Source: a virus. Taken from it: a DNA stretch of 27,009 nucleotides. Each line of letters starts with the position of its first letter. Position 1 is the stretch's first letter. Positions 1 through 7,391 of this stretch are shown in pieces. The notes beneath the pieces were generated by a model. It had not been told where the DNA came from and ran no database searches. It saw only the letters and a program-made list of their open reading frames with translations. The DNA is taken from IMG/VR virus record IMGVR_UViG_3300038825_000792, positions 1 through 27,009 of that record. The stretch is one strand, 5' to 3'. A program made the translations under genes and the position numbers.

Positions 1-1934
1 CCTTCTGTTGCTGCTACTGTAAATGTAGCAGATTGTGTTTGATTATGTCTAAACATTCCACCTGCTGCTGTTAATGCAACACCACCTTGATTCCAGTCAG
101 CCATATCTGTATTGTCTAACTCGTAGTGTATTCCATTAGCAACACCATCTGTAATTGTAAAATCTGAATCGCCATCAACTAAAGCGTTAGCTGAACCAGA
201 TGCTATTTGGTCTGGATTAACTTTGTAAACTGTACCATCTGTAACATCTTCCATAATCAAGAAGTCACTAGCAGTATCTACAGTTATACCTGTACCATCT
301 GTTAAGTTAGATGGGTCAACTGTTAAGCTAATATCTCCAGATGCTGAACCACCAGCTAAACCAGAGTTAGCATTTGTATTTACTGCTGTTATATCTCCTG
401 CTGCTGGTGATGATGGTTCAAAGTTACCACTTGTAGAGTTATAAGCTAGTACTTGTCCATTAGTTATACCAGTTGTACTTACATCTGATAAGTCATCAGC
501 AGCTATTGTGATATTTCCTGTGCCATCAAAAGATTGTCCTGCAATAGTTCTTGCTGTTTCTAAAGCAGTAGCTGTTGCAGCATTACCTGTTGTATTGGCA
601 TTTATTGTTGCAGGTAAACTTATTGTTATTGTCTGTGCAGTTGCAGTAGTTTCTATTTCATTAGCAGTTCCTGCAATAGTTAATGTCTGTGTATCTAAAT
701 CTATAGTTGTAGTAGTAGAACCATCACCTACTGTAAGGTTGTCATCTACAGATATAGAATCAACATAAGCAGTAGTAGCTACCTTTGTACTATTATCTCC
801 AGCACTCTGTGTAGTAGCAGTAACACCATCAGCTAATGTAGAAGTTGCAGTTACTGTACCAGTAGTATTACCAGTTACATTACCTGTTAAGTTTCCTGTT
901 ACATCACCTGTGACATCTCCAGTTAAATCTCCTGTGACATTACCAGTTACATTACCAGTTAAGTTACCAGTAACATTTACTGTAATGCTAGAAGGTAAAC
1001 CTATTGTTAGTGTTTGTCCTGTAGCAGATGTTTCTATCTCGTTAGTAGTACCAGCTATTGTAAATGTCTGACTATCTAAATCTACAGAACCTGTACCTGT
1101 GTCACCACCAAAATCTAAATCCTCTGCTGTAACTTGTGCATCTACATAAGCAGTTGTTGCTACTTTAGTAGAGTTGTCACTAGCAGATTGTGTTGTAGCT
1201 GTTACGCCATCTGCAAGTACAGATGTAGTTGTAACATTACCAGTTAAGTCACCAGTAACATCACCTGTAACATCTCCTGTTACATTACCTGTCAAGTTAC
1301 CTGTAACATTGACTGTTATAGAACTAGGTAGTCCTATTGTAAGTGTTTGACCTGATGCACTTGTTTCAATTTCATTTGCTGTACCTGCTATGGTAAAGTT
1401 TTGTGAATCTAAATCAACTGCACCACTTCCACTATCACCTAAAAAGTCTAAGTCTTGTGCTGTTACCTGACTATCTACATATGCTTTAACTGATTGTTGT
1501 GTTACACCTTTAGTAGCACTATCAGAAACCATATTATCTTCATCTAAAAATAATGTTGTATTGACTGCTGTACCATCTTCATTAATTATGGTATTTACTC
1601 TGTCATTAATATCTTCCATATGTTGTTGTAATGGTGTCATTCTTACAACTTGTCCAGATGAATGTGATAAACCTGAACTAGCTGCTGAACCTGGTAAATA
1701 TCTGTTAGGAACAGATGTTGTTAATTCTTTTGTTCCTGTATTAACTTCAGTAACTAAAATTACTTCTCTGTTTGTAGCACTATCTGGGTTAATAACAATG
1801 TAAAAAGGAGCAGATAATGTTGTTGGATAACTGTCTGTAACTGCTGCTACAGTCAATGTTGTATCTGATGAACCCATAGTTGTTGCTAGGGTTGTTTCAA
1901 ATGCGTTAAATAAATTTGTTTCTTGTGCTGTCAT
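1..1934 (-). CDS. Repeat-containing phage tail fibre protein, C-terminus outside window
   Basis: An open minus-strand frame runs from an ATG at 1934 to the left edge with no stop (644 complete codons visible). The start is preceded by AGGA about six bases upstream and directly follows the stop of the upstream gene. Residues 1-150 form a non-repetitive head that probably joins the tail; it includes LQQHMEDINDRVNTI, a probable short helix. From residue 157 there are three tandem units (157-267, 268-393, 394 to about 470), each with a DLDSQ..TIAGT.NEIET core followed, in units 1 and 2, by a run of [VL]TG[ND] tetrapeptides and an ATTAYVD closing motif. Such repeats are common in marine phage fibres and suggest a trimeric beta-rich shaft. 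The role in host attachment is inferred from composition and from its position at the end of the structural block. Receptor-binding tips usually lie at the C-terminus, which is missing here. Confidence 0.8.
   Translation of the reverse strand, partial: MTAQETNLFNAFETTLATTMGSSDTTLTVAAVTDSYPTTLSAPFYIVINPDSATNREVILVTEVNTGTKELTTSVPNRYLPGSAASSGLSHSSGQVVRMTPLQQHMEDINDRVNTIINEDGTAVNTTLFLDEDNMVSDSATKGVTQQSVKAYVDSQVTAQDLDFLGDSGSGAVDLDSQNFTIAGTANEIETSASGQTLTIGLPSSITVNVTGNLTGNVTGDVTGDVTGDLTGNVTTTSVLADGVTATTQSASDNSTKVATTAYVDAQVTAEDLDFGGDTGTGSVDLDSQTFTIAGTTNEIETSATGQTLTIGLPSSITVNVTGNLTGNVTGNVTGDLTGDVTGDVTGNLTGNVTGNTTGTVTATSTLADGVTATTQSAGDNSTKVATTAYVDSISVDDNLTVGDGSTTTTIDLDTQTLTIAGTANEIETTATAQTITISLPATINANTTGNAATATALETARTIAGQSFDGTGNITIAADDLSDVSTTGITNGQVLAYNSTSGNFEPSSPAAGDITAVNTNANSGLAGGSASGDISLTVDPSNLTDGTGITVDTASDFLIMEDVTDGTVYKVNPDQIASGSANALVDGDSDFTITDGVANGIHYELDNTDMADWNQGGVALTAAGGMFRHNQTQSATFTVAATE
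858..980 (-). repeat. 12-base TG[N/D] codon array, unit 2 of the tail fibre
   Basis: About ten consecutive degenerate 12-base units encode V/L-T-G-N/D. They read on the minus strand as variations of GTAACTGGTAAT. This is the longer of two arrays inside the fibre gene. The number of tetrapeptides differs between the two larger repeats, which fits slippage or recombination between units. Confidence 0.85.
1226..1313 (-). repeat. 12-base TG[N/D] codon array, unit 1 of the tail fibre
   Basis: Six to seven consecutive 12-base units encode V/L-T-G-N/D in the first large tandem unit of the fibre gene. Synonymous bases vary between units, so the repeat is kept mainly at protein level. Confidence 0.85.
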
Positions 1935-3911
1935 CTATTTTCCTAAACTACCTACGCCTAATAATTGTATTCCTAATCCTTGTCCTGTAGATGAGGTCGC
2001 AATTACCTTACTACCTCTAAATCTTACTATACAATATTGTGTTACAGACCCTCTTGGAGATATTTCTTCAATAGGACTACTAACATTTTCTATTATACCT
2101 CTTAATAAAGTATCTGGTCTGAATATCTCTAATTGAACGTTTTTACCTTCTTTATTTCTTAATGCTTGATATATTAATTCTCCTTGACCATTTACTCGTA
2201 AGGCTTTTCTAAATGGTCTTTCTATCTGGTCAGATATATTTATTGGCATATCTACAACTAAGTCATTGACAAGCTGGAAACCTCTAATAGCAAAAGATAA
2301 TAACTCTGGACTTTGTGATGTATCACTAGTTGTTAAAGTAAGTTTTGCAGTAATCCATCTACCATCTACTAACTCTAATACTTCTTCATCACCACCTGTA
2401 CCAGATGCTATTGTTATTTGAGTTTGCCAAGTAGCAGAGTTTATATCATCTATATCAGTTGGTATTGTAGATGTTGCTAACTCTACTGTTCCAGCAGATA
2501 CACCATTAGTATTTAGCTTTGCACCTACCCATTGTTTCTTTTCAGATGTATAAAAGTCAGCTAATGCAGTAACAATATATCCTGTTGATACATAAGTGCT
2601 TAACTCTTTATAGACACCTTGACCAGTAGATACAAATATAAATTTTGGAGAAGTCGTACCAGTCTGTGTTATACCATTAACTACAGATGTTGTATTAGAT
2701 GAATGTGTTACACCAACATCTCTAGCAAGTCCACCTGTTGGTAAAAAGTATCTATACAAATAAGTTTCAGTTGCAGATTCGTGTACTCCCATATACACAC
2801 TATCTCTTGTAACAAACATAGAATGTGGTGTTAAATCAATACCATTATCCCATTGTTTAATTAACTGTCTGTTGCCAAGAACATATAAGTTATCTGCTAC
2901 TGTTACTTCTGCACTATAAAATCTACCAACTTGTGATTGTAAACCTCTTGTACCTATAAAGACTATTCCTTCTGTTGCTGCTAAAGAATGTATTTCCTCA
3001 AAACTTAATTTAGTTTGTCCTTTTAATGACCAAGTACCACCATCTATTTTTAAAGAATATACATTACCATCTGTGTTACCTGCAAGAACTACTGCACCTG
3101 CATCTATAACATCAGTAAATTGATGTGTTGGTTCTGTCTGTGTTAAAGCACTTGTTGTTTGAAATACACCTGTAAAGTTACCTGTAAATGGGTCACCTTG
3201 CCATAAATACTCTGCTGCTGTGGATTTACCACTAACAAACAATGCACCTTTTTCAAACCATATACCTGTAAAAGAACCTGTAAAGCTAGAGCCTAATGCT
3301 TCATCAGTCCAAGTAGTACCATCATAATGTAGTAACTGTTTGTTTGTAGAACCATTTCCTGTAACTACAAATAAATCATTACCAAAAGAAGTTATACCTT
3401 GTACTTTATAACTTATGTTTGTAGAAGTCATAGCTGACCAAGTTTCACCTTCATCAGTTGATTCATATACATCTGTGTTATCAGTAATATATAAATTACC
3501 ATTTGTTGTTTGTGCTAAATAATTATTTGTATCTGTAAGTGTTAATGTTTTTTGTTCCATATCGTGTAACAAATGTGCATTGTACCCAGTATCTTCATCA
3601 CCATGGAATACATCAACACCTTTGCTATCCCAGTACCTAGAAAAATCTCTATCTGTACCATTTCTTCTATGTGCTTTATCTAAACCCTCACCACCAGAAA
3701 AATCTGTTCTTGAATAAATCTGACCAAACTCCTGTTGGAAATCTTCTGGTGTTTCTGATGTCTGTATAGCTTGTGCCTGTAGAGGTGCAGTATTTATCTG
3801 CATTTGCCTACCAGGACCTACAGCAAATCTAAGAAATAAGTCATCTAAATTAGCTTCAAAACCTAGTGCCTGTGGCTGTGATGTGTTACTTGGAGAAGGT
3901 AATACTGCCAT
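1935..3911 (-). CDS. Tail protein with an Asp-box and beta-propeller-like composition
   Basis: 658 aa. I do not recognise a named family. Residues 151-158 (STDEGETW) match the Asp-box pattern S/T-x-D-x-G-x-T-W found in BNR/sialidase-type beta-propellers and many phage tail proteins. Residues 120-460 are rich in short strands with W, G, T and aromatic residues, as expected for a propeller or beta-sandwich. The N-terminal 110 residues look like an attachment region, and the last 110 (from about DLVVDMPINISDQ) look like a separate beta domain. Only one clear Asp-box is visible, so a complete propeller is not proven. The gene sits between the neck adaptor (TAATG overlap at its start) and the tail fibre (immediately adjacent), so a tail hub, nozzle or receptor-binding role is likely. 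No catalytic residues could be assigned. Confidence 0.6.
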   Translation of the reverse strand: MAVLPSPSNTSQPQALGFEANLDDLFLRFAVGPGRQMQINTAPLQAQAIQTSETPEDFQQEFGQIYSRTDFSGGEGLDKAHRRNGTDRDFSRYWDSKGVDVFHGDEDTGYNAHLLHDMEQKTLTLTDTNNYLAQTTNGNLYITDNTDVYESTDEGETWSAMTSTNISYKVQGITSFGNDLFVVTGNGSTNKQLLHYDGTTWTDEALGSSFTGSFTGIWFEKGALFVSGKSTAAEYLWQGDPFTGNFTGVFQTTSALTQTEPTHQFTDVIDAGAVVLAGNTDGNVYSLKIDGGTWSLKGQTKLSFEEIHSLAATEGIVFIGTRGLQSQVGRFYSAEVTVADNLYVLGNRQLIKQWDNGIDLTPHSMFVTRDSVYMGVHESATETYLYRYFLPTGGLARDVGVTHSSNTTSVVNGITQTGTTSPKFIFVSTGQGVYKELSTYVSTGYIVTALADFYTSEKKQWVGAKLNTNGVSAGTVELATSTIPTDIDDINSATWQTQITIASGTGGDEEVLELVDGRWITAKLTLTTSDTSQSPELLSFAIRGFQLVNDLVVDMPINISDQIERPFRKALRVNGQGELIYQALRNKEGKNVQLEIFRPDTLLRGIIENVSSPIEEISPRGSVTQYCIVRFRGSKVIATSSTGQGLGIQLLGVGSLGK

Positions 3912-4813
3912 TATGCACTATAGTTTATGTTCATAATTGATACAGGAGCAGGATATAAAGAACGCAAGTTCCCTCTTGCTTCATCTATCAACAATGACCT
4001 AAGTCTAAGTAGTGCATTTCTAAGTCTTTCTCCTGATCCTACTGGATAGTTTTCTGCTGCTAGTTTCTCTGTAATAAATTCTTGTGTTGTTGCATCTATA
4101 TCTGTAGCACCTACAATATCTGCTACAGCACCAACCATAACTATTTGTTCATATTCATCTTCAATTAAACAAGTAGTTGATAAATCATCTGATTCAGAAG
4201 TTGGTCTAACAAACTTTCTTTTAACAACTAGATATACTGTTTTTCCAGTAGAAGTATTGTAAAACTGTACAGCAGTATTTGTACTTGATGGTGGAAAATC
4301 TCTAAGTAATTCTATACCAGCAGATGTGTACTTCTCTCCACTAGAGTTTTGTACATATGATGTTAAAACTTCTACTGTACTTGCAGGTACTTCTGCATAA
4401 GTAGAACCTGATGTAACTGTTGTAGTTGTTACATTATATAAACTTGGGTATAACCTTACTATGTTGTCTGATACTGCATCATATACTGATTTACGAGGAA
4501 AGGTTGGATTAATAAAAATATTTGCTTTATCGCTGTGTGTTGCAGCAGTTGTTCCTTGATAAGCTCTTGATACTGATAAAACTCTTGTTGATGTGTTAGC
4601 ATTTGTAACTAACATAAGTTCTTGGTCAACTTCTACGATTGCACCATTACCTAATAGGTTTTCTTCCTCTGCACTAAACAGTCCTGCTTCATAAGATAAT
4701 GTATTTTGTGCATCTGTCATAGCACCATCTAACCTAGAAAACGCTGCTAAATCATCTGGTTTATTTAAAAAATCTCTATATATTCTATCTACGAGTGTAC
4801 TTACTGCTGCCAT
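3911..4813 (-). CDS. Putative head-tail connector (neck adaptor) protein
   Basis: 300 aa. Named from context and general features, not from a diagnostic motif. It directly follows the major capsid gene and precedes the tail genes. The N-terminal helical part (VDRIYRDFLNKPDD) is followed at about residues 45-105 by a beta segment with the sequence VSRAYQGTTAATHSD, a pattern I associate with phage neck or adaptor proteins. The C-terminal 90 residues are helical and charged, with LRNALLRLRSLLIDEARG. The start at 4813 has AGGA just upstream. Its stop overlaps the next start as TAATG. It would sit under the portal and join head to tail. A minor structural or tail-completion protein is an alternative. 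Confidence 0.5.
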   Translation of the reverse strand: MAAVSTLVDRIYRDFLNKPDDLAAFSRLDGAMTDAQNTLSYEAGLFSAEEENLLGNGAIVEVDQELMLVTNANTSTRVLSVSRAYQGTTAATHSDKANIFINPTFPRKSVYDAVSDNIVRLYPSLYNVTTTTVTSGSTYAEVPASTVEVLTSYVQNSSGEKYTSAGIELLRDFPPSSTNTAVQFYNTSTGKTVYLVVKRKFVRPTSESDDLSTTCLIEDEYEQIVMVGAVADIVGATDIDATTQEFITEKLAAENYPVGSGERLRNALLRLRSLLIDEARGNLRSLYPAPVSIMNINYSA

Positions 4814-4828
4814 ATATTCCTATGTTAC

Positions 4829-4856
4829 TAGAGGGAGAAGTATTTATCTCCCTCTA
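4829..4856 (-). promoter_or_regulatory. Perfect 10-bp hairpin between capsid and connector genes
   Basis: TAGAGGGAGA (4829-4838) and TCTCCCTCTA (4847-4856) are perfect inverted repeats with an 8-base loop. It lies in the 67-base gap after the capsid stop. There is no T-run on the minus-strand side, so it is not a classical intrinsic terminator. It may be an attenuator, an RNase processing site or an mRNA-stabilising 3' structure that keeps capsid expression above that of the downstream genes. Confidence 0.6.
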
Positions 4857-4865
4857 ATAAATATA

Positions 4866-4895
4866 CTATCTAACTACTTATTAGGAAGTAGATAG
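4866..4895 (-). promoter_or_regulatory. Second hairpin, overlapping the capsid stop codon
   Basis: CTACTT (4874-4879) pairs with AAGTAG (4886-4891), extended by CTAT (4866-4869) with ATAG (4892-4895) across a four-base bulge. It spans the capsid stop codon and precedes the perfect hairpin at 4829-4856, so the capsid transcript has two adjacent 3' structures. Confidence 0.4.
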
Positions 4896-5819
4896 GTTTG
4901 TAATTTTTGCGTGGAATTGTTCTGGACCATATTCCAAACCAATTTCACCATATACTTGGAACTTGTAAGCAGCTCCTGATTGAGCGAGTGGCTCAACAAA
5001 GAAGTGTCCTTTTCCTGGAATATCCAAGAATACTGGCTTACAAAACGCAAGGTCTACGATGATAATATCATCAGCTGGAAGGTGTCTATCATAAACAATA
5101 CCTACTTCACCAAAGTCAGTTTCTATTGTTTGGATATTTACACCACCAACATTTCTATCTCTAGGAGCGAGTGATAACGCACTTCCATAGATAGATGATA
5201 GTTTTTGCTTTTGGAAAGCATTAGCCATAATTACAGGAATCTCGAATGGAGCTCCTGAATCTGCCATTAGCTTTAAAGCTGCGTCTACCTTAGCTTGGTC
5301 AAGAGCTGCTGCTCCACCTGCTACTTCGTTAGTAGAAATAGCTGCCAACATACCTCTTGTTTTTCTAGCTGTTGCTAGGTCTGTGTCTGCAACATATGTA
5401 CCTTGCAAGAAAGAGAACTCAATATCTCTAGCTGCTCGTTTCATAGCCATATCCAACTGGAAGGCTAATTCATCTTGTACTGGTTGGTTACCAATAATGG
5501 ATTCTCCACTAAGGTTTCCTGTTGCTGCTTGTTTTGTATATGATACATTTACACCATATTGCATAATTTGAGTAACATTTGTTACTTCACTTCTGGTTCT
5601 CTCTGCGTAAACAGGGTCTGCACCTTCAACAACTGCTGTTTGAGCTGCTGCTGCATTGTCCACTGTTTGCCAGGTAAATTGTTTAGAGGTAACTGATTTA
5701 CCTCCAGTCATTCCACCAATAGCAGAAAGGAATGGTGTATCGTTTGGAGTTACATTAAATAACTCACCCACATAATTAGGGAGGTCATACGAATCTCCCA
5801 ATCCTGATACTGCACCCAT
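4881..5819 (-). CDS. Major capsid protein, SU10/DUF5309-like HK97 fold
   Basis: 312 aa, usual size for the family. The N-terminal region (residues 1-50, with NVTPNDTPFLSAIGG) and the segment RTRSEVTNVTQIMQYGVNVS (about residues 75-94) are characteristic of DUF5309/SU10-type major capsid proteins. The helix rich in FQLDMAMKRAARDIE (about 122-136) matches the HK97-fold spine helix. The C-terminal part ends in a GEIGLEYGPEQFHAKI stretch. It forms the icosahedral shell. The start at 5819 has a strong AAGGAG six bases upstream. The scaffold gene lies 11 bases upstream, and a promoter with a long leader precedes the pair. No protease gene is evident nearby and no obvious N-terminal cleavage domain is seen, consistent with a separate scaffold. 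Identification is from recalled family patterns. Confidence 0.88.
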   Translation of the reverse strand: MGAVSGLGDSYDLPNYVGELFNVTPNDTPFLSAIGGMTGGKSVTSKQFTWQTVDNAAAAQTAVVEGADPVYAERTRSEVTNVTQIMQYGVNVSYTKQAATGNLSGESIIGNQPVQDELAFQLDMAMKRAARDIEFSFLQGTYVADTDLATARKTRGMLAAISTNEVAGGAAALDQAKVDAALKLMADSGAPFEIPVIMANAFQKQKLSSIYGSALSLAPRDRNVGGVNIQTIETDFGEVGIVYDRHLPADDIIIVDLAFCKPVFLDIPGKGHFFVEPLAQSGAAYKFQVYGEIGLEYGPEQFHAKITNLSTS

Positions 5820-5830
5820 TTAAATCTCCT

Positions 5831-6289
5831 TTACTTATCTTTCATTAGTGCTTTTAATTTGTCTGCTTTGAGAGCTGAACTTGTGGACCAATCTCCATCT
5901 GCTTGTGCTTGTGCAATTTGGTCATCTAGTCCTACTGGTTCAACAGGAACAGATGCTTCAATTACAGTATCTAAATTGTCTTGACTAGAAACAACTCTTT
6001 GTCTTTGCAATTCTTCTTGGGTTGGTTCAGCTGGAGCATCACCCCAACCATATTGAGATGCAAAATTTTTTATTGCATCTGCTTGTAACTCACCCTTATA
6101 CAAGTCTTTCAATGCTTTACCTGCACCAGTATCTGGGTCAAACCCTGCATCTTTAATAGCGTTAGCCATCTGTACAGACTTATATTCCTTTTCTACTGTT
6201 TCAAGTTCTTTAATGCGTTCACGCATTTGCTTAATAGCATTGTTACCATCTTGCATATCTTCTACTGTATTTTCTACTTCGTTTTCCAT
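5831..6289 (-). CDS. Capsid scaffolding protein
   Basis: 152 aa, acidic and helical. Residues 16-45 (IKQMRERIKELETVEKEYKS) form a likely coiled coil. The middle is rich in E, Q and A, and the C-terminus (LKADKLKALMKDK) is a basic helix, the usual capsid-binding end of scaffold proteins. Position directly before the major capsid gene is the standard scaffold position. The start at 6289 is preceded by TAGGAG. It would guide procapsid assembly inside the shell and then leave. It is translated from the same transcript as the capsid gene, downstream of a structured leader. The assignment rests on composition and synteny; there is no sequence motif. Confidence 0.8.
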   Translation of the reverse strand: MENEVENTVEDMQDGNNAIKQMRERIKELETVEKEYKSVQMANAIKDAGFDPDTGAGKALKDLYKGELQADAIKNFASQYGWGDAPAEPTQEELQRQRVVSSQDNLDTVIEASVPVEPVGLDDQIAQAQADGDWSTSSALKADKLKALMKDK

Positions 6290-6378
6290 TTTTTCTCCTA
6301 CTCCAAGTTTTCTACTAACTACATCACCCTTGGGATAATGATGCGATAGGCGACAAAAAAATAAATTAAGAATAACTA

Positions 6379-6502
6379 GAATTGTCAGCCACTTCTGGGC
6401 TATTCAGATACTAGGCGATTTCTAATACGCAGCTTACACGCCAGTAATAAGCTGGAGGTGCAGAGTCAATTTATATTCGCAGACTACCACTATGCGACAA
6501 TT
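6379..6502 (-). ncRNA. Structured 5' leader of the scaffold-capsid transcript, cloverleaf-like
   Basis: The 244-base gap 6290-6533 has no gene. Read on the minus strand, the first 120 bases after the predicted transcription start can fold into a closed three-armed shape. A 7-bp closing stem pairs 6496-6502 with 6380-6386. Arm A pairs 6493-6497 with 6477-6481 around an 11-base loop that reads TAGTGGTAGTC. Arm B pairs 6448-6454 with 6430-6436, 7 bp. Arm C pairs 6398-6401 with 6387-6390 around a 7-base loop and abuts the closing stem. Arm A's loop resembles a tRNA D-loop, but there is no T-loop or CCA. Closing stem and arm A share two bases, so they compete slightly. Function unknown; translational control of scaffold/capsid is a guess. 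Confidence 0.4.
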
Positions 6503-6504
6503 TC

Positions 6505-6531
6505 ATTATACCACTAGATATAGTATGTCAA
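6505..6531 (-). promoter_or_regulatory. Sigma-70-type promoter for scaffold-capsid
   Basis: The minus strand reads TTGACA (6531-6526), a 15-base spacer and TATAAT (6510-6505). Both hexamers are perfect consensus, though the spacer is shorter than the usual 17. Transcription would begin near 6498 and give a leader of about 208 bases before the scaffold start. This gives the capsid genes their own transcript in the middle of a long co-directional block. Confidence 0.7.
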
Positions 6532-6533
6532 GT

Positions 6534-7391
6534 TTATTCTTCTACTAAACCTAGTACCCTACGACCACGCCTAACAGCACCTGTAGTTGGTGCAAATTCT
6601 GATTCTTCTTGTGCCTCTAATTTTTTAATTCTTTCTCTTTCTTCTGCAGAACCAAATACTTGTGCTTGTACAAATTCTTCTACAGCAAATCCTGGTCTAT
6701 CTACTAGCCCTTCAGGAGTAACTTCTTCTGTAACGCTTACATCTTCAGGCTGAAATCTTCTTGTTAATGCAGCAAGTCTAGGAACTTCTGCTTCAGCTTG
6801 TGCAAATAACTGTCTAGCTTGTGATTGTGTTAATCCAGCTCTTTCTAATGCTTGTGTTTCTTCTGGACTTAGTGCAAATCCTCTAGCAGCAGCTTCACCA
6901 CCAATCTGTGCTTGTGTAATTCTACCTTCTATAATTGCTTCTCCTACTGCAGGGTCTATTATTGATGCAAATATCTGATTATCATTTAGTTCCATACCAA
7001 AATTATTTCTATAGTATTCTTTTACAGCAGGCACATTTTCTACAATTCCTGACCTTGCTGCTTCAACTCTTGCTCTAAACTCATTAGGTGCAACACCTAC
7101 TTCAATTAAATCAGCAAATGTATCTTGGAAATATTCTGGATTTAATCCATAATCTTCTAGTGTTAAACCAAATGATTCTTTTACTGCTGCATAGTCTTGT
7201 TCGCTTAGCCTTACTGTTCCATCATCTCTTATATTTTTAGGAAATGCTTGTGCATACTCTGGACTTTTTCTAACTTCAGCAATAGCAATATCTGCATTTT
7301 GAGTTTCTGCAAAACTATCAGCATAAGTTTGTATTAATGTTTCAGGCAACCAAGGTAGTAACGCTCTTGCTTGTCTTAAAAACTCGTCCAT
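6534..7391 (-). CDS. Putative virion protein, unrecognised family
   Basis: 285 aa, almost wholly helical and acidic, with no signal peptide or membrane segment. The N-terminus (ARALLPWLPETLIQTYADSF) and the segment around FGLTLEDYGLNPEYF are distinctive but I cannot attach a function. Residues 160-205 (GEAAARGFALSPEETQALERAGLTQSQARQL) repeat a short helix-turn-helix-like spacing without being a clear DNA-binding motif. It is the last gene of the portal-to-scaffold cassette; its start overlaps the 518-aa gene as TAATG. Located between packaging and capsid genes, it is probably a head-interior or ejection protein. Its stop lies next to the scaffold promoter. Confidence 0.45.
   Translation of the reverse strand: MDEFLRQARALLPWLPETLIQTYADSFAETQNADIAIAEVRKSPEYAQAFPKNIRDDGTVRLSEQDYAAVKESFGLTLEDYGLNPEYFQDTFADLIEVGVAPNEFRARVEAARSGIVENVPAVKEYYRNNFGMELNDNQIFASIIDPAVGEAIIEGRITQAQIGGEAAARGFALSPEETQALERAGLTQSQARQLFAQAEAEVPRLAALTRRFQPEDVSVTEEVTPEGLVDRPGFAVEEFVQAQVFGSAEERERIKKLEAQEESEFAPTTGAVRRGRRVLGLVEE

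Noticed and set aside
858-1313. CRISPR-like array
   Set aside because: The short repeats are 12-base in-frame codon repeats with no spacers; they encode the fibre shaft.
508-1803. Plus-strand open frames (508-768, 1561-1803) opposite the tail fibre
   Set aside because: They are antisense to a clear repeat-structured fibre gene, have no ribosome sites and have composition dictated by the repeats.
6379-6502. A genuine tRNA gene on the minus strand
   Set aside because: The D-loop-like sequence is there, but there is no T-loop (TTC-type), no proper anticodon arm and the length is about 124 bases.
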